Source: a virus
DNA: 20,329 nucleotides
Reading direction: 5' to 3' (one strand)
IMG/VR virus record: IMGVR_UViG_3300023096_000020
Span: 1 to 20,329 of that record
Shown here: piece after piece, positions 18,715 to 20,329 of the stretch
How the letters are laid out: every line of letters starts with the position of its first letter
Numbering within the stretch: position 1 is the stretch's first letter
Notes under the pieces: model-generated
The model's database searches: none
Seen by the model: only the letters and a program-made list of their open reading frames with translations
Told to the model about the DNA's origin: nothing
Made by a program: the position numbers and the translations under genes

Positions 18715-19748
18715 TATGTTATTGATTTATGAACACGGCAAATTTCAAAAACTATATCATAAATAGATGTGTTGCCTTTTATAGATTTTATCTTAGGAAT
18801 TCCTCCGTTTGCTGTAAACGCAGAATCTGCATAAAACGGAATTGTTATAATAAAATCCTGCTCTGTATCTGCTCCTTTGTTAAAGGATAAAGTTTGATTA
18901 AGCACAATTCCTGCGCTTCCTCCTACATCTATGCCTAAATCGAACAACCCATTTAATTCTGAGTTTTCTGCCTTTAAATGCACCGTTATGATATAATAAT
19001 CTCCTTGGATTGAAGGAATAAATTTATTGTCAATCGCATTGTAAAGTCTTGTAATTCCTGTAGGAAGATTATTGTTTATCACTATTCCTCCATTATTTGT
19101 AAGGACGGAAGTCAATCCTTCGTTTATTATCAAAGGAGTTGACAAGGTATGAACTAGATCTTTATAATTTGCCCATCCTGATGCAGATTCTTTGGAAGGT
19201 AAGTAAAAAGACGCGGCATAAGAACCAATTCCTACAAATTGTATATTAAATCCATCCAGCCAAATTGAAACATCTTGATCGGCTCCAGGATAACCGACAA
19301 ATTGAAAATCAGGATAAAACGTTTGCCCTTCTGTCATATTAAACTGAAAAGCAAACCTGTTCCATCCGTTTGAATCATAGTCTAGCAATGTGATAGGAAT
19401 ACACGTGTATGTTTCTTGAATTAAATCATTTACTCTGGAATAAACATTTAAAGTCATCTCTTCATAAGAAAATTCTTGTTTTGTTTTGAGAAAAAACGAA
19501 AAAAAGTAATAGCCTGATTTAGGAGCTGTAAATATATAATCCCCTATTAACTGAAATGTTATAGGATTGTCTGGATCGTCAAAATTAGTAGAGGAAGCTT
19601 TTAAAGAATGTTTCCCGAAGTAAGAGTATGTATCATCTAAATACAATAAAGGCTCATTTTGAAAACTATCGTAATCCGTGAAATTCCACAAAGGATTTAA
19701 AAGGTTCTCTCTGGTAGGGGTTGAATCTGTGTATCTTGTTAATTCCAT
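18714..19748 (-). CDS. Carbohydrate-binding-like tail protein, 344 aa
   Basis: The protein begins MELTRYTDSTPTRENLLNPL. Residues about 25-175 look like a jelly-roll carbohydrate-binding module: strands such as YYFFSFFLKTKQEF and YPDFQFVGYPGADQDVSIWL with an aromatic-rich face. The second half (residues about 225-344) is another beta domain with QGDYYIITVHLKAENSELNG and GGSAGIVLNQTLSFNKG. No catalytic pattern is seen. It has no signal peptide, unlike the fibre protein two genes downstream. A role in binding capsule or cell-surface glycans at the tail tip is plausible. Confidence 0.65.
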   Translation of the reverse strand: MELTRYTDSTPTRENLLNPLWNFTDYDSFQNEPLLYLDDTYSYFGKHSLKASSTNFDDPDNPITFQLIGDYIFTAPKSGYYFFSFFLKTKQEFSYEEMTLNVYSRVNDLIQETYTCIPITLLDYDSNGWNRFAFQFNMTEGQTFYPDFQFVGYPGADQDVSIWLDGFNIQFVGIGSYAASFYLPSKESASGWANYKDLVHTLSTPLIINEGLTSVLTNNGGIVINNNLPTGITRLYNAIDNKFIPSIQGDYYIITVHLKAENSELNGLFDLGIDVGGSAGIVLNQTLSFNKGADTEQDFIITIPFYADSAFTANGGIPKIKSIKGNTSIYDIVFEICRVHKSIT

Positions 19749-19749
19749 T

Positions 19750-20196
19750 TTAGTCGTTTGTATAATAGTTAAAATTAACTCTAACTGTAGTTAATGGGGG
19801 GAAATTCGGGATAGCATACATCTTATTCCCAGAAACAAGAAATGTAATTAAATCTTGCTTATAATAAGTGCCAAACCCAGATCTAGCATTGTATTCTGTG
19901 TTTACAATACCAATTATTTCTGAACTAGAAGCTACTGCTGATACCGAAGTATTGGAGATGATTCCTATAACATTAACAATGTTTCCTGATTTTCTGAATG
20001 CTAATTTATATACTATATTTAAATTAACTTGGCTCGTGATAGATAAAACAGAGCTGGTATCTTCATTTACTATACTTGACCACAATTGTCCTGATATTGC
20101 ATCTCCTACATTTCTGTCGTTTACTGGAATTCTTTTTGGCAGCGTAGTGTCCCCCCAATTCTCGTTCTGTATAGCTATATAATCTGATTTCTTCAT
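19750..20196 (-). CDS. Tail or baseplate-associated protein, 148 aa
   Basis: The protein begins MKKSDYIAIQNENWGDTTLP. It continues with beta segments including LNIVYKLAFRKSGNIVNVIG (59-78) and ends NFPPLTTVRVNFNYYTND. The C-terminal half has the look of a small beta-sandwich tip domain; the N-terminal 40 residues are probably a linker or attachment region. No catalytic motif or signal peptide is seen. It lies 5 bases after the partial gene at the right edge. Structural role inferred from the neighbouring fibre genes. Confidence 0.62.
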   Translation of the reverse strand: MKKSDYIAIQNENWGDTTLPKRIPVNDRNVGDAISGQLWSSIVNEDTSSVLSITSQVNLNIVYKLAFRKSGNIVNVIGIISNTSVSAVASSSEIIGIVNTEYNARSGFGTYYKQDLITFLVSGNKMYAIPNFPPLTTVRVNFNYYTND

Positions 20197-20201
20197 AATA
20201 G

Positions 20202-20329
20202 TTATGTTAAATAATAATTTTCATTGTAATAATTTTCATTGTAATATCCTTCGCTGTAAATAAATTGCCATTCCGTGTTGCTGGTAATTGAAATAGTTTC
20301 GCCTATATCAGACAAAAACAATCCTGAAT
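20202..20329 (-). CDS. C-terminal end of a tail-region protein, N-terminus beyond the window
   Basis: The last 41 codons of a gene that enters from the right edge are visible. They begin SGLFLSDIGETISITSNTEW and end in a tyrosine- and asparagine-rich repeat, YYNENYYNENYYLT. The repeat is encoded by two tandem 15-base units. The visible beta-like segment fits a structural protein of the tail cluster. Full length and function cannot be judged. Confidence 0.6.
   Translation of the reverse strand, partial: SGLFLSDIGETISITSNTEWQFIYSEGYYNENYYNENYYLT
20212..20241 (-). repeat. Tandem 15-bp repeat, two copies
   Basis: The unit TAATAATTTTCATTG on the plus strand occurs twice in a row and encodes YYNEN repeats near the C-terminus of the partial gene. 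It probably arose by slippage and could vary in copy number between relatives. Confidence 0.75.

Noticed and set aside
1-20329. CRISPR arrays, tRNA genes, rRNA genes, insertion sequences and attachment sites
   Set aside because: No regularly spaced repeats, cloverleaf-like segments, transposase genes or paired terminal repeats were found on either strand by reading.

Overview
The window is one arm of a phage or prophage genome whose host is very probably Flavobacterium or a close Bacteroidota relative. The DNA is AT-rich, the start codons sit behind A/T-rich leaders without strong Shine-Dalgarno sequences, and the recognisable promoters carry the Bacteroidota -7 element TAnnTTTG. Every supported gene lies on the minus strand, so the transcript is read from high to low coordinates. 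No integrase, repressor, terminase, portal or capsid gene is present, so the sequence does not say whether this is a lytic phage or a prophage.

In transcription order the layout is as follows. (1) 20329-16453: the end of a tail or baseplate gene, three further tail-tip-like proteins, and a 577-residue fibre-like protein with a Sec signal peptide. (2) 16400-14291: a lipoprotein with a receptor-binding-like C-terminus, then a lysis cassette of three membrane proteins, a 40-residue gene and a DUF5675 protein. (3) 14261-13707: an HNH/NUMOD-type homing endonuclease, followed by a strong bidirectional terminator. (4) 13587-12870: a short unit with its own promoter and terminator. It carries three small genes, the last resembling the Acb2/Tad1 helical-hairpin proteins that sequester immune cyclic nucleotides. 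(5) 12803-6518: about twenty tightly packed small early genes of mostly unknown function. They include a zinc-ribbon plus DUF3850 protein, a winged-helix-like protein and an AT-hook-like protein. (6) 6480 to the left edge: a second early unit with recombination genes (Rad52-like annealase and PD-(D/E)XK nuclease), two tandem DnaA-domain-IV-like paralogues, a replisome-organiser-like protein and a RepA/DnaB-like ATPase.

Units 5 and 6 start from the same 36-bp promoter-leader sequence, perfectly repeated 6.3 kb apart, so they are probably co-regulated. Inside unit 6, two untranslated leaders have the potential for elaborate RNA structure. The one before the annealase contains two hairpins whose six-base loops are exact complements, and one of the hairpins is the core of an intrinsic-terminator-like structure. 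The one before the replisome organiser has an H-type pseudoknot topology, and its ten-base loop could pair either upstream or over the start codon. Both are most consistent with RNA made from the coding strand, because the only irregular pair in the main stem of each is G-U in that RNA but a C-A mismatch in the opposite one.

The clearest leads are the two structured leaders and the anti-defence candidate. About a dozen genes of 28-54 codons were recovered by reading the gaps between larger frames; most are supported by stop/start overlaps with their neighbours.
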